Shown: positions 37,622-49,745, counted from the first letter of the stretch. The stretch is DNA of 64,000 nucleotides from Corynebacterium xerosis NBRC 16721 = ATCC 373 (GCF_001552415.1 NZ_BCRD01000004.1:62001-126000); one strand, 5' to 3'. Notes: generated by a model not told the origin, from the sequence alone. Numbers and translations: made by a program.

Positions 37622-38341
37622 TCAGGCCAGGCCGACGAGAAGCTTGACCGCGATGCCGATCATGACCAGTCCGGTCAGTGCATCGATGATCGTCCACGTC
37701 CGCGGCCGCGCCAGCCGCCGGCTGAACGCGCGAGCCCCGGTAGCGAGGGTGCTGAACCACACCGCCGACGCCATGATCGCGCCGAGCGTGAACCACCACC
37801 GCTGCTCGCCGTAGGACGCCGCCACCGACCCGACCAGCACCACCGTGTCCAGGTACGCGTGCGGGTTCAGCCACGTCACCGCGGCGACGCCGGCGATGGC
37901 GCCCGGCAGGGTGCGCGCCACGGTCCCCTTCGCGGACAGGCCTTCGCCTTCCTGCGGGTCGCCGTGGGTGCCGTTGCTTTCCGACGATCCCGGCGCGGAA
38001 CCTGGTCCGCCGGCCGATGCGGTGGCCGAGGCGGCGGCAGACGCGGTGGCCCTGGCCTGCAGCGACTTCCACGCGGACCGCAGCGATATCGCGCCATAGA
38101 CCAGCAGGAACGCGACGCCGAGCAGCGTCACCGCCGTGAGCACCCGCGGGTTGGCCTGCAGCGCCGCACCGAATCCGGCGGTGCCCGCGGACATGAGGAT
38201 GGCGTCGGAGACGATGCAGAACGCGGCGACTGCGGCGACGTGGCTGCGGGCGATGCCGTGGCGCAGGACCATGGCGTTCTGGGCGCCGATCGCCGCGATC
38301 AGCGAGATCGACACCAGGAAGCCGGGGAGAATCGATTGCAC
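37622..38341 (-). CDS. LysE/ArgO-family amino acid exporter
   Basis: A 239-residue protein with about six helices and the LysE signatures GFLVSISLIAAIGAQNAMVLRHG at the start and VTWLNPHAYLDTVVLVGS after the central loop. These proteins export basic amino acids (lysine, arginine). The central cytoplasmic loop (about 95-140) is Ala/Ser/Gly-rich and holds dispersed motif 37976-37986. No LysG-type regulator is adjacent. GTG 38341 lies 6 nt after TACGAT (complement of 38348-38353), suggesting a leaderless start. The preceding 37494-37621 shows no gene. Confidence 0.88.
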   Translation of the reverse strand: MQSILPGFLVSISLIAAIGAQNAMVLRHGIARSHVAAVAAFCIVSDAILMSAGTAGFGAALQANPRVLTAVTLLGVAFLLVYGAISLRSAWKSLQARATASAAASATASAGGPGSAPGSSESNGTHGDPQEGEGLSAKGTVARTLPGAIAGVAAVTWLNPHAYLDTVVLVGSVAASYGEQRWWFTLGAIMASAVWFSTLATGARAFSRRLARPRTWTIIDALTGLVMIGIAVKLLVGLA

Positions 38342-38371
38342 GCGGGAATCGTAGTCCCGCGCGCCCGAAAC

Positions 38372-39202
38372 CTACCGCTCGCTCTTCGGCCGCGGCTTCG
38401 ACGCGATGCGCTCGGCGCGCAGCCGGTCGATCACCGGCAGCTCCAGCGGCTCCAGCGACGCGGCGTCGACGCCCATCGCCCGCGCCAGCAGCAGATCCGC
38501 CAGTTCGGGGTTGCGCGCCAGCACCGGCCCGTGCAGGTACGTGGCCACCACGCTGCCCTGCACCGCGCCCTCGGCGCCGCCGGTGGGGGTTTCGGTCGCT
38601 TCGTGCTTGACGACGCCCACCTTCCCGCCATCCGCCGCCCGCACCGGACCCGGCGCGCGGCCCGGTTCGGGCTGGCGCTCGGGGCCCTCGTTGCCGATGC
38701 CGCGGATGACCCGGCCCAACGGCCGCGCGTCCGCGCCGAGCTCCGTGAGGCCCATGTGGTTCTCGAAGCCGGTCAGGGTGGCGGTCAGCTCGTCGGAAAG
38801 CGGGGACGTGCGGATCTCGCCGATGGCGCGGGTCTCCAGCGACCGCGTGCGGCAGTCGATCAGGCCGAGGCCCGCGACCTCCCGGCCGCCCGCGCGGAAG
38901 GACTCGCCGAGGACCTGGAAGCCGGCGCAGATGGCCAGGATCGGGCGGCCGGCCGCCGCGGCGCGCGCGAGGCCGCCGTCGTTGGAGAGATGCTCGACCG
39001 CGATGGTCTGCGCGACGTCCTCGCCGCCGCCGATGGTGTAGACGTCCAGGCCCTCCGGCACGGGCTCGCCGAGCTTGATGGGCGTGATCTTCGCGTCGAA
39101 GCCGCGGCGGCGGGCGCGTTCGCGCAGCACCAGGGCATTGCCGTCGTCGCCGTACGTGCCCAGCACGTCCGGGAGGATGAGGCCGATGTTCAGGTCGGTC
39201 AT
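38372..39202 (-). CDS. gatD: Lipid II isoglutaminyl synthase, glutaminase subunit
   Basis: A 276-residue class I-type (CobB/CobQ-like) glutamine amidotransferase. The nucleophile Cys92 is in AICAGFQVLGESF and the catalytic His is in TYLHGPVLARNPELAD. It produces ammonia for MurT, which amidates the D-Glu of lipid II to D-isoglutamine. A low-complexity insertion (about 185-225) is absent from other GatD proteins and contains VGVVKHEA, encoded by dispersed motif 38605-38615. It starts 2 bp after the murT stop, so the two subunits are co-translated. Confidence 0.94.
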   Translation of the reverse strand: MTDLNIGLILPDVLGTYGDDGNALVLRERARRRGFDAKITPIKLGEPVPEGLDVYTIGGGEDVAQTIAVEHLSNDGGLARAAAAGRPILAICAGFQVLGESFRAGGREVAGLGLIDCRTRSLETRAIGEIRTSPLSDELTATLTGFENHMGLTELGADARPLGRVIRGIGNEGPERQPEPGRAPGPVRAADGGKVGVVKHEATETPTGGAEGAVQGSVVATYLHGPVLARNPELADLLLARAMGVDAASLEPLELPVIDRLRAERIASKPRPKSER

Positions 39203-39204
39203 GG

Positions 39205-40500
39205 TCAGCTTCGCTCGCTTTCCGACGCCGCGGCGCGACGCTCGATGGCCTTCTTCAAGTCGCGGAACGCCGTGTAGTTCGCCAGGACCTCCACTCGGCC
39301 CGGCGGGCACGCGGCGATGGCCTCCAGCGGATCGTGCAGCAGGTCGTGCTCGATGCCCGCGTAGAGCAGGCGCACGGCCAGATCGGTGCCGCGCTCGCCG
39401 GACGCCATGACGGACATGCCGCCGAAGTTCTCGAACACCACGTCCCACAGCCACGACAGGTCCTCGCCGTCGGCGACGTGGCCGTTGACCGCGATGACCA
39501 CGCCATCGGCATCGCGGTCGACCATCGACAGCGCTTCCTGCCAGCCGGCGGGGTTCTTCGCCAGGAGCATGCGGACCTCGTGGTCGCCGACCCGCACCGT
39601 CGAGTAGCGGCCGGCGACGTTGTCGACGCCCTCCGTCGCCGTCGCGGCGACGGTCGCCTCGGCGCCGAGCTCGACCGCCGCGGCGGTGGCCAGGGTGGCG
39701 TTGCCGCGGTTGGCAGCGCCCGGCAGCGTCAGATCCAGGGGGATGGTCGTGCCGTACGGGGTGGCGATGCCGTCGCCGGTGATGGTCCACGCCGGGGCGG
39801 GCCGTCGGAAAGCACCGCCACCGGGGAGCTCCTTCACCGCGTACCAGTCGTCGCCGTCGCGGATGATCGGCCCGCCGGTGCGGGGGCAACTCGTCGCATC
39901 GTTGGTCCAACCGCCGCCGGCCGACACCCACACGACGTTCTTCGCGTCCCAGGCGGCCGAGGCGATCAACGGGTCGTCGCAGTTCGCGATGACCGTGGCC
40001 TGCGGATTCGCGTCGACGGCCGCGCGCAGCGAACCCTCGATCTTGTTGATCTCGCCCACGCGATCGAGCTGGTCCCGCGACAGGTTCAGCAGGAGCAGCA
40101 CCTTCGGCTTCAGGTCCGCGGCGATGTGCGCGACGTGCAGCTCATCGACCTCCAGGACCAGCGTGTCCGCATCCGGGGAGGCCATCAGCGCCGAGATCAC
40201 GCCGGCGTCCATGTTGTCGCCGCCCTCGTTGGTGGCCACGGTGTCGCCGGCGGCGCGCATGGCGGCGGCGAGCATGCGGGTGGTGGTGGACTTGCCGTTG
40301 GTGCCGGTGATGATCGCCGCCGGCCGCCCGCCGCCGAGTTGCCCCAGGATGCGGGGGTCGAGCTTCTGGGCGATCAGCCCGCCGATCATGCCGCCGGAGC
40401 CGCGGCCGGTGCGCCGCGACGCCCACGTCGCCGCCTTGGCCGCGGCCGTCGCGATGCGCGACCGGGGGCTCATGCGGCGGGATTTGCTGCTCTTGGTCAT
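39205..40500 (-). CDS. murT: Lipid II isoglutaminyl synthase, Mur-ligase-like subunit
   Basis: A 431-residue Mur ligase homologue with the P-loop TGTNGKSTTT (residues 65-74), the central-domain stretch VLEVDEL and NLSRDQLDRVGE, and a C-terminal DUF1727 domain (ENFGGMSVMASGERGTDLAVRLLYAG). With GatD it activates and amidates D-glutamate in lipid II. The zinc-ribbon region of other MurT proteins (two CxxC pairs) is degenerate here: only one Cys remains, in TSCPRTGGPI. The N-terminal 35 residues are basic. Confidence 0.93.
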   Translation of the reverse strand: MTKSSKSRRMSPRSRIATAAAKAATWASRRTGRGSGGMIGGLIAQKLDPRILGQLGGGRPAAIITGTNGKSTTTRMLAAAMRAAGDTVATNEGGDNMDAGVISALMASPDADTLVLEVDELHVAHIAADLKPKVLLLLNLSRDQLDRVGEINKIEGSLRAAVDANPQATVIANCDDPLIASAAWDAKNVVWVSAGGGWTNDATSCPRTGGPIIRDGDDWYAVKELPGGGAFRRPAPAWTITGDGIATPYGTTIPLDLTLPGAANRGNATLATAAAVELGAEATVAATATEGVDNVAGRYSTVRVGDHEVRMLLAKNPAGWQEALSMVDRDADGVVIAVNGHVADGEDLSWLWDVVFENFGGMSVMASGERGTDLAVRLLYAGIEHDLLHDPLEAIAACPPGRVEVLANYTAFRDLKKAIERRAAASESERS

Positions 40501-40605
40501 GGGGGCATTCTAGGCCCTCGGTGGGCGGGGGCCGTTCTCCGCGCCGTTAAGGGCTTGTTACTTCCGGGCCTTTTCGCTTGACGACGGCCCGGCGGCGGTG
40601 CGAGG

Positions 40606-40683
40606 CGTCGGAAAGTGGTGCCACCCCGCCGCAAACCCCCGGGTCGCGGTTTTCGGGCGATCGAAAATGGGGACTTTGCCACG
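40606..40683 (+). repeat. 78-bp intergenic element, copy C
   Basis: Starts with CGTCGGAAAGTGGTGCCACC, has the core GGTCGCGGTTTTCGGGC and ends with the decayed motif ACTTTGCCACG. It lies between the nuclease-like gene and murT; another motif copy (40576-40586) precedes it. Confidence 0.72.
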
Positions 40684-40722
40684 CCCCGCCGCACGATCTA
40701 CCGCCCTGCTGCCGCCCGGCGG

Positions 40723-41796
40723 CTACATCTGGTCGAGCAGACGCAGGAATGCCTCGTCGCTGACCAGCGGAATGTCCTTGCGGTGGGCGTGCATGGCCTT
40801 GCCGGTCAGCTCCTCGGGCGTGACGTCGGCGGGCCGGTTGCACACGAGCAGCGACGTCTCGCGCGTGACCTTCTCCGAATACGCCAGCCCCGCCGCGACG
40901 CCGGCGCCGATGAGGTCGTCGGCGGGCGACGTCAGCTCCGGCGCGATGGCGAACTCCATGCCGGCCTTCAGCTTCCCGCCGGGCGCGTATTTGCCGGGGT
41001 TCGGGGCCGGGCGGGGCGCCTCCATCGCGTCGACGCGGACGCTGGATCGTTGCAGGCCGACGTGGTCGGCGCGCAGGTCGTCGGTGGGCCAGGTGGCGAA
41101 GATGCTTGACGACGTCCCCGCCTCCCCATCTCCGCCGTGCGTCCCATCGGCGCCCGAAGCACCGCGCTCGCGCTGGGCGCGCCATAGCCCCACGAGCAAC
41201 TCGACGTCGCCCATGGTCCGGTCGCGCTCGGGCACGCCGATGTTGTCGACGCTGGCCACCGGCGACGGCGCGTCCAACCCGTAGGCGCGGGCCACGCCAC
41301 GCAGGCGGGTGTCGGCCAGCTGGATGTCCTGGCGGCGCGCGGTGACCAGGGTGTCCGTCACCGACGCGGGCGCGGGGATGCGTCCGGCGCGCACGCGTCC
41401 GCGCCCGCGGCCACGCCGGCCCCGGTTGGCGCGGTTTGCGTGACGACGCGCACGCTTGGCCTCTTCGACAATGAAACCCCAGGTCAGGGGGAGGTCATGG
41501 GTGATCAGCTCTCGGCCGTCGAGGAAATCTCCCACGGTGCCGAGGGTGGTCCCGAACCTCGGCGCCCCATCGAGCTCATGCGGCTCGAGGCCGTGCAGGT
41601 GCACCGGGCCGGGATCCTCGCCGATGGTGAACACCCCGTGCCAGGTGCGGATGATCTCGCCGTCGGCGGAAAACGTCGCCAAGCCCAACGACACCATGCG
41701 GCCGGTCTTCGGGTGAATGCCGGTGGTTTTGGCGACCGCCGCGACGTACGGCGAATCGTCGTCCACCCGCGGCTCCCCATCCGGAAGCTGCGGCAT
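40723..41796 (-). CDS. DnaQ-like 3'-5' exonuclease-fold protein lacking catalytic acids, with a probable BRCT-like C-terminus
   Basis: A 357-residue protein. The N-terminus (VAAVAKTTGIHPKTGRMVSLGLATF) aligns with the exonuclease motif I of DnaQ (VDxETTG), but the Asp and Glu are Val and Lys. A GRELITHDLPLTWGFI stretch matches motif II (normally a...HNa.FD). The C-terminal 90 residues (GMEFAIAPEL ... YSEKVTRETSLLVCNRP) resemble the BRCT fold of DnaQ-BRCT proteins. It may be a structural or DNA-end-binding protein. It starts directly after the leuA stop (41797), so it shares the leuA transcript. A basic linker ([15 protein letters not shown]) is in the middle. Confidence 0.7.
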   Translation of the reverse strand: MPQLPDGEPRVDDDSPYVAAVAKTTGIHPKTGRMVSLGLATFSADGEIIRTWHGVFTIGEDPGPVHLHGLEPHELDGAPRFGTTLGTVGDFLDGRELITHDLPLTWGFIVEEAKRARRHANRANRGRRGRGRGRVRAGRIPAPASVTDTLVTARRQDIQLADTRLRGVARAYGLDAPSPVASVDNIGVPERDRTMGDVELLVGLWRAQRERGASGADGTHGGDGEAGTSSSIFATWPTDDLRADHVGLQRSSVRVDAMEAPRPAPNPGKYAPGGKLKAGMEFAIAPELTSPADDLIGAGVAAGLAYSEKVTRETSLLVCNRPADVTPEELTGKAMHAHRKDIPLVSDEAFLRLLDQM

Positions 41797-43743
<1,947 letters not shown>

Positions 43744-43745
43744 TT

Positions 43746-43798
43746 AAAGGGCAGCTGGCCGGCACGTGGAAAAACCCGCGACGGGGAGCCGGCCCTTT
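43746..43798 (-). promoter_or_regulatory. Putative leuA attenuator hairpin
   Basis: On the minus strand AAAGGGCCGGC, beginning in the leader stop codon, pairs with GCCGGC and CCCTTT downstream (two stems, 6 and 5 bp, with a 7-nt bulge). Because the stem overlaps the leader stop, ribosome position on the Leu codons should control its folding. A second GC-rich hairpin (GGGGCC/GGCCCC, about 43683-43700) follows. Confidence 0.55.
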
Positions 43799-43844
43799 AC
43801 AGTCGAGCCCCGCCGCGGCACAGAAGGAGGAGTGCGCGCTGCAT
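43797..43844 (-). CDS. leuA leader peptide with four consecutive Leu codons
   Basis: ATG at 43844 opens a 15-codon frame reading MQRALLLLCRGGARL and ending with TAA (43797-43799). The four adjacent Leu codons are CTC CTC CTT CTG. A Leu-rich leader before leuA has been described in C. glutamicum and acts as a transcription attenuator; position, size and codons fit that role here. The ATG lies 7 nt after a -10-like TAGGCT, so the leader is read from a leaderless transcript. Confidence 0.88.
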   Translation of the reverse strand: MQRALLLLCRGGARL

Positions 43845-43851
43845 GTGATGC

Positions 43852-43880
43852 AGCCTACACACGGGGTGGGGGTGGCCCAA
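43852..43880 (-). promoter_or_regulatory. leuA operon promoter
   Basis: On the minus strand TTGGGC (43875-43880) and TAGGCT (43852-43857) are separated by 17 bp, with the leader-peptide ATG 7 nt downstream. Confidence 0.6.
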
Positions 43881-43952
43881 CACGATTGCGCATGTGGGGG
43901 GAACGCCGGTTGCTTTGCTTTGCGACGCCCATGCCCGTGCCATCCTGTGTTG

Positions 43953-45263
43953 GTGGTCGACAACGAACGTCGTGGTGGAGTGGTGCGCGCGGGCGGCGCT
44001 TCCGGTGGAGGGGCGCGGTTGAGGTCCGTCACGGTGCCGGTGATCGCCTGGTACGCGGCCACCCGCGTGGTGTTGATCGCCGCAGTGGCGTTGGCGGTGG
44101 TGGCGGATCTCGTGGGCCAGGGGTGGCCGGTGACGTGGCCGGGCGTGGCCCGGGATACGTGGGCGGCGCTCAACTCGTGGGATGCGGCGTGGATGCGCGA
44201 CATCGCCGAGCGCGGGTATTTCGGCCTCGAGGACGTCGACGGGGACCCGGGGCATTGGCGGTCGCTGGCGTTTTTCCCGTTGATGCCGTTCGCCATGAAG
44301 GCGTTGTCGGCGGTGACGGCCCTGCCGGCGGCGGTGTCGGGCGTGATCATCTCGGTCGTGGCCGGTGCGTCGTTCGCGTTCGCGGCCGCGGCCCTCGCCG
44401 GCCGGATGGGGATGCTCCGCCGCTCGATGATCCTCGCGTCGGTGCTGGCAACCACGGCGCCGATGGCCGTCGTGATGCTGATGCCCTACACGGAGGCGCT
44501 GTTTTTGGCGTTGGCGGCATGGGGGCTGGTGGGCGTCGTCGACAAGCGATGGGGCCGCGCCGGGCTGCTGTTCCTGCTTGCGGGGCTGACCAGGTCGACG
44601 GCGCTGGGGCTGTTCATCGTGCTGGCCGTGGCGGTGATCGCGGGGGACCGCCGCAATCCGAGGGCGTGGGCGGCCGTCGCCGTGGCGCCGCTGGGGTGGG
44701 CGGCGTATCTGCTGTGGTCGTCGGCGCAGCTTCGCGACGCCGGCGGGTATTTCGGGGCGCAGGCGCGCGGCTGGAACTCCGAGGTCGACGGCGGTGCGGC
44801 GACGCTGCGCTGGTTGTGGGAGAGCCTGGGCACCTCGCGGGAGACCGGGTACGCCGTGTCGGCGGTGATCATCGTGGCGGTGGCCGCGACGTTGGCGTGG
44901 GCGTTCGTCGGCTGGGCGCTGGCGCGGATCGGGGCCGCGCGGGTGCGGCGGGCCGCTTCGGTTGCCGACTCCGCCGACGCCTCAGATTTCGACGACTCGG
45001 CCCGCACTTTCCCGGATCGATGGGGCGCATGCTGGCCGGTGCTGCTGTTCTCGTGCCTGGCGGTGGGGCAGGTGCTGGTCAGTGACGGGCTGATGCATTC
45101 GCGGCCGCGGTTGTTCCTGTCCGGCGTGCTGGTGCTGCTGGTGTTCGCGCCGGTGCTCGCGAGGATGCGGCGTTTCGATCGCTTCTGGATCCTCGCCGCC
45201 TGGATCTTCGGTTCCGCGTGGGTCGGCGCATATCTGCTCGTGCCATTCCCGTGGGCGATCTGA
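43953..45263 (+). CDS. GT-C-type membrane mannosyltransferase-like protein (PIG-V-like)
   Basis: A 436-residue protein with ten or more helices. The early loop NSWDAAWMRDIAERGYF resembles the 'WDa.wY..IA..GY' catalytic loop of PIG-V/GT-C mannosyltransferases, followed by FFPLMPF. These use polyprenyl-phosphate sugars on the outer face of the membrane. A cytoplasmic loop near residue 345 is Ser/Asp-rich. GTG 43953 was chosen because CATCCT (43941-43946) lies 6 nt upstream, as in tyrA; the true start is uncertain. The region 43881-43952 shared with leuA holds a dispersed motif (43917-43927). Confidence 0.75.
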   Translation: MVDNERRGGVVRAGGASGGGARLRSVTVPVIAWYAATRVVLIAAVALAVVADLVGQGWPVTWPGVARDTWAALNSWDAAWMRDIAERGYFGLEDVDGDPGHWRSLAFFPLMPFAMKALSAVTALPAAVSGVIISVVAGASFAFAAAALAGRMGMLRRSMILASVLATTAPMAVVMLMPYTEALFLALAAWGLVGVVDKRWGRAGLLFLLAGLTRSTALGLFIVLAVAVIAGDRRNPRAWAAVAVAPLGWAAYLLWSSAQLRDAGGYFGAQARGWNSEVDGGAATLRWLWESLGTSRETGYAVSAVIIVAVAATLAWAFVGWALARIGAARVRRAASVADSADASDFDDSARTFPDRWGACWPVLLFSCLAVGQVLVSDGLMHSRPRLFLSGVLVLLVFAPVLARMRRFDRFWILAAWIFGSAWVGAYLLVPFPWAI

Positions 45264-45305
45264 CGGGGCGATCTGACGGGGCGATCTGACCGTGGGCGAT
45301 CTGAC
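45255..45305 (+). repeat. Short tandem repeat at the 3' end of the glycosyltransferase gene
   Basis: GCGATCTGAC occurs four times (45255, 45268, 45281, 45296), spaced 13, 13 and 15 bp. The first copy includes the TGA stop of the gene. It lies between two convergent genes. Confidence 0.8.
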
Positions 45306-45314
45306 GGGGCGGGG

Positions 45315-46145
45315 TTACACGCTCTTGCGGGACAACACGACGGTGGAGGCGATCATGGCCACCAGGGCCGCGGCCATCCAGATCCACTGCGTGCCCTGCG
45401 CCTGGAATTTCTCGCCGAGCACCACGTAACCCAGCACGAACGCCACCACCGGTTCGGCGCACGTCATGGCCGGCAGCGAATTGCGCAGCGCCCCGGCATT
45501 GAACGACGCCTGCTGCACCGCCACGCCGATCAGCGACCACAGCTCCCATGCGCGGAGGAACGTCGCCAGATCCTCGGTGACCCAGATGTCCACCACGGCC
45601 TTCGACAACACGGCGACGAAGCCGTACAGCCAGCCCGTGGCCAAGCCGAGCACCAGCGCCTTCTCCGACCTCAGCAGCGTGCCCGCTGCGTGGTAGGTCA
45701 CGGCGAACACCACGGCGCCGACGATCAGCGCCGGAATCCACCGCGACAACGGCGGCTGCGGGTCGCCCGGCAGCGGTCGCCCGAGAATCACCAGCACGGC
45801 GACGGCGATGGTCAGCAGGATCGCCCACGCGGTCTCCGACTTGGATATCCGCCGCCCCGCGATCTTCGCGGCCAGCGGCAGGGTGAACATCAGCGACATC
45901 ACCAGCAATGGCTGGACCAGCAGCAACGTGCCGAAAGCCAGCGCTGCGATCTGCAGCCCGTACCCGGTCATCGCCAGGATGACCCCGGCCCACCACTTCG
46001 GGCGCGACACCACGGCCCACACCCCGGACATGGTGCCGGCGCCGTCGGGCAGCTCGTCGGCGAGCCGGTGGCGGATGACCGTCCCCCACGCGATGGTCAA
46101 CGCCGAGCCGAGGCCCAGCAAGACCGCGAGGAGTTGATTGTGCAC
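45315..46145 (-). CDS. DMT-superfamily (EamA/NIPA-like) membrane transporter
   Basis: A 276-residue protein with nine or ten helices arranged as two similar halves (ALTIAWGTVIRHRLAD near the start; AEPVVAFVLGYVVLGEKFQAQG near the end, the typical end-of-repeat motif of DMT proteins). The substrate is unknown. GTG 46145 lies 6 nt after TAACCT (complement of 46152-46157), suggesting a leaderless start. Divergent from lysC. Confidence 0.85.
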   Translation of the reverse strand: MHNQLLAVLLGLGSALTIAWGTVIRHRLADELPDGAGTMSGVWAVVSRPKWWAGVILAMTGYGLQIAALAFGTLLLVQPLLVMSLMFTLPLAAKIAGRRISKSETAWAILLTIAVAVLVILGRPLPGDPQPPLSRWIPALIVGAVVFAVTYHAAGTLLRSEKALVLGLATGWLYGFVAVLSKAVVDIWVTEDLATFLRAWELWSLIGVAVQQASFNAGALRNSLPAMTCAEPVVAFVLGYVVLGEKFQAQGTQWIWMAAALVAMIASTVVLSRKSV

Positions 46146-46369
46146 GACGCCAGGTTACCCGTGCGTGGGCGTCGTAAAGCGGTCGCATCGGCCGAATGTG
46201 CAATGGGGGTGCAAAGCGCGTGCGGCCACGGGAAACTCGGCGAGTCGCGGCGGCGACCACTGTTGTATCGTTTACGGGAAACCCGAGCGCGCGTGTTCGT
46301 GCGCGAAGGCAACCGTCCGGGCGGACTGCGCCCGGGCTGACGGACGATGAGGTCTGGAGGACGCCGACC

Positions 46370-47635
46370 ATGGCATTGGTCGTACAAAAGTACGGTGGTT
46401 CATCGCTGGAGAACGCGGAGCGCATCCGCCGCGTGGCGGAGCGCATCGTGGAGACCAAGAAGCAGGGCAACGACGTCGTGGTCGTCTGCTCGGCGATGGG
46501 CGACACCACCGACGAGCTGCTGGATCTGGCCAACCAGGTCAACCCGGTGCCGCCGGCGCGCGAAATGGACATGCTGCTGACGGCGGGCGAGCGCATCTCG
46601 AACTCGCTGGTGGCCATGGCCATCGCGTCGCTGGGCGCGTCGGCGCGGTCGTTCACGGGCTCGCAGGCCGGCGTGATCACCACAGAGCGTCACGGCAACG
46701 CCCGCATCGTCGAGGTGACCCCGGGCCGCGTGCGCGAGGCGCTGGACGAGGGCCACATTTGCCTGGTCGCTGGGTTCCAGGGCGTCAACCGCGAGACCAA
46801 GGACGTCACCACGCTGGGCCGCGGCGGCTCGGACACCACGGCCGTCGCGCTGGCGGCCGCGCTCAACGCCGACGTGTGCGAGATCTACTCGGACGTCGAC
46901 GGCGTGTACACCGCCGACCCGCGCATCGTGCCTAACGCCCAGCGCCTGGACACCATCTCCTTCGAGGAGATGCTGGAGCTGGCGGCGGTAGGCGCGAAGA
47001 TCCTGCAGCTGCGCTGCGTGGAGTACGCGCGGGCGTTCAATGTGCCGCTGCGCGTGCGGTCGTCCTACAGCAATGAAATCGGCACCCTCGTCAACGGATC
47101 AGTGGAGGATATTCCCGTGGAAGAAGCAGTTCTCACCGGCGTCGCGCACGATCGCTCGGAAGCGAAGATCACCATCTTGGGCATCCCGGACGTCGCCGGC
47201 CAGGCGGCGCAGGTGTTCCGCGCGGTGGCGGATGCGGAGATCAACATCGACATGGTTCTGCAGAACGTGTCGTCGATCGACGACAACCGCACGGACATCA
47301 CGTTCACGTGCCCGCGCGAGGATGGTCCGCGTGCGCTGGAGCTGCTGAAGAAGCTGCAGGTCGAGGGCGACTGGCAGGATGTGCTTTACGACGACCACGT
47401 GGGCAAGGTGTCGCTTGTCGGTGCCGGCATGAAGTCGCACCCCGGCGTCACCGCGACGTTCTGCGAGGCGCTGGCCCAGTCGGACGTCAACATCGAGCTG
47501 ATTTCGACGTCGGAGATCCGCATTTCGGTCCTGATCCGCGACACCGATCTGGATACGGCGGTTCGTGCGCTGCACGAGGCGTTCCAGCTCGGCGGCGAGG
47601 AAGAGGCCGTCGTCTACGCCGGCACCGGCCGCTAG
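46370..47635 (+). CDS. lysC: Aspartokinase, alpha subunit
   Basis: A 421-residue protein, the same length as C. glutamicum LysC. It has the kinase motif VVQKYGGSS at the N-terminus, the [19 protein letters not shown] substrate region, [18 protein letters not shown], and two ACT domains in the C-terminal part for lysine/threonine feedback control. It phosphorylates aspartate, opening the lysine, threonine and methionine pathways. ATG 46370 follows CTGGAGG. asd follows. An internal start at codon 250 gives the beta subunit. Confidence 0.97.
   Translation: MALVVQKYGGSSLENAERIRRVAERIVETKKQGNDVVVVCSAMGDTTDELLDLANQVNPVPPAREMDMLLTAGERISNSLVAMAIASLGASARSFTGSQAGVITTERHGNARIVEVTPGRVREALDEGHICLVAGFQGVNRETKDVTTLGRGGSDTTAVALAAALNADVCEIYSDVDGVYTADPRIVPNAQRLDTISFEEMLELAAVGAKILQLRCVEYARAFNVPLRVRSSYSNEIGTLVNGSVEDIPVEEAVLTGVAHDRSEAKITILGIPDVAGQAAQVFRAVADAEINIDMVLQNVSSIDDNRTDITFTCPREDGPRALELLKKLQVEGDWQDVLYDDHVGKVSLVGAGMKSHPGVTATFCEALAQSDVNIELISTSEIRISVLIRDTDLDTAVRALHEAFQLGGEEEAVVYAGTGR
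47117..47635 (+). CDS. Aspartokinase beta subunit (internal in-frame start in lysC)
   Basis: GTG 47117, codon 250 of lysC, is preceded by GTGGAGG 8-9 nt upstream. The product is 172 residues and carries only the ACT regulatory domains. C. glutamicum makes its alpha2beta2 aspartokinase from exactly such an in-frame internal start at codon 250; the ribosome-binding site and reading frame are kept here. Confidence 0.85.
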   Translation: MEEAVLTGVAHDRSEAKITILGIPDVAGQAAQVFRAVADAEINIDMVLQNVSSIDDNRTDITFTCPREDGPRALELLKKLQVEGDWQDVLYDDHVGKVSLVGAGMKSHPGVTATFCEALAQSDVNIELISTSEIRISVLIRDTDLDTAVRALHEAFQLGGEEEAVVYAGTGR

Positions 47636-48823
<1,188 letters not shown>

Positions 48824-48860
48824 CTTCCGCGCGCCCGGCCGTGGGGCGCGTTCTGTCCCG

Positions 48861-49460
48861 TCACATCGCGGTGAGGTGGCGGTTGCTCGGCTCGTCCTCG
48901 TCGTCGGCGGGGTCGTCGCCCCGGGCCTCCGTCGCCGCGACCAGGTCCTGGCGGGCCCGGGCCACGCGAGAGCGGATTGTGCCCACGCGCACGCCCGCGA
49001 TGTCCGCCGCTTCCTGGTAGGTGTAGCCGAGCACCTGGGTCAAGATCAGTGCTTCACGGCGGTTCGGATCCAGCGCCTCCATGAGCACCCGCGCATCGAC
49101 GAGCTCCGCCCACGACGTTCCCGTCGACGACGCGTGGGTGGCGTCCTCCCACTCCACGGCGGACTTCCGGGGGCGGGCCATGTCGTGGCGCACCGAATCG
49201 ACCCACGCGCGGCGGGCCAGCGACAGCAGCCACGTCCGCGCCGACGACCGCCCCGCGAACCGGGGCAATGCCGACATCACGCGCAGGTAGGTCTCCTGCG
49301 TCAGATCATCGGCGACGTCGGCGTTTGCCAGGTGGGCCAGCAGCCGCCACACGTCGTTTTGCGTGGCGCGGATGAACTCGGTCAGCGCGGCGCGGTCGCC
49401 GCGCCCGGCCTTGAGGGCCAGGGCGGTGACGCGGTCGTCTTCGCGCTGCCTATCGGTCAT
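48861..49460 (-). CDS. sigC: ECF-type RNA polymerase sigma factor, SigC-like
   Basis: A 199-residue ECF sigma factor. Region 2 contains ANADVADDLTQETYLRVMSALPRF and SARTWLLSLARRAWVD; region 4 contains EALILTQVLGYTYQEAADIAGVRVGTIRSRVARARQ (read here in parts). There is no adjacent anti-sigma gene. In C. glutamicum sigC lies at this place, between asd and katA, and controls cytochrome bd oxidase genes. ATG 49460 lies 7 nt after TAGGGT (complement of 49468-49473), so a leaderless start is preferred over the in-frame GTG 49469. The C-terminus is acidic. Confidence 0.88.
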   Translation of the reverse strand: MTDRQREDDRVTALALKAGRGDRAALTEFIRATQNDVWRLLAHLANADVADDLTQETYLRVMSALPRFAGRSSARTWLLSLARRAWVDSVRHDMARPRKSAVEWEDATHASSTGTSWAELVDARVLMEALDPNRREALILTQVLGYTYQEAADIAGVRVGTIRSRVARARQDLVAATEARGDDPADDEDEPSNRHLTAM

Positions 49461-49745
49461 GTCGGACACCCTACCAGCGGTTCCGCCGGCGGGGACGCGG
49501 GGTTCGGGGACGTCGCCCCGGCGACCGGACGGGCGTGGGGGTGCGGCGCCGGGACGTCGTCAAGCAAGGGTTCTCGGCCCGAACCATCGAACGTGACTTG
49601 CGTCATATAGGCTAACCCCCATCAATTTCGGCTTATAGATAGCGCAAAACTGATAAGTTCTGTATGCTGGACGGTGATGCCGGCTTCGCCACCGCCGGCC
49701 CCCGCGCGGCACGAGCCGCCATCGAAGCAAGAAGGAGAATCACCC

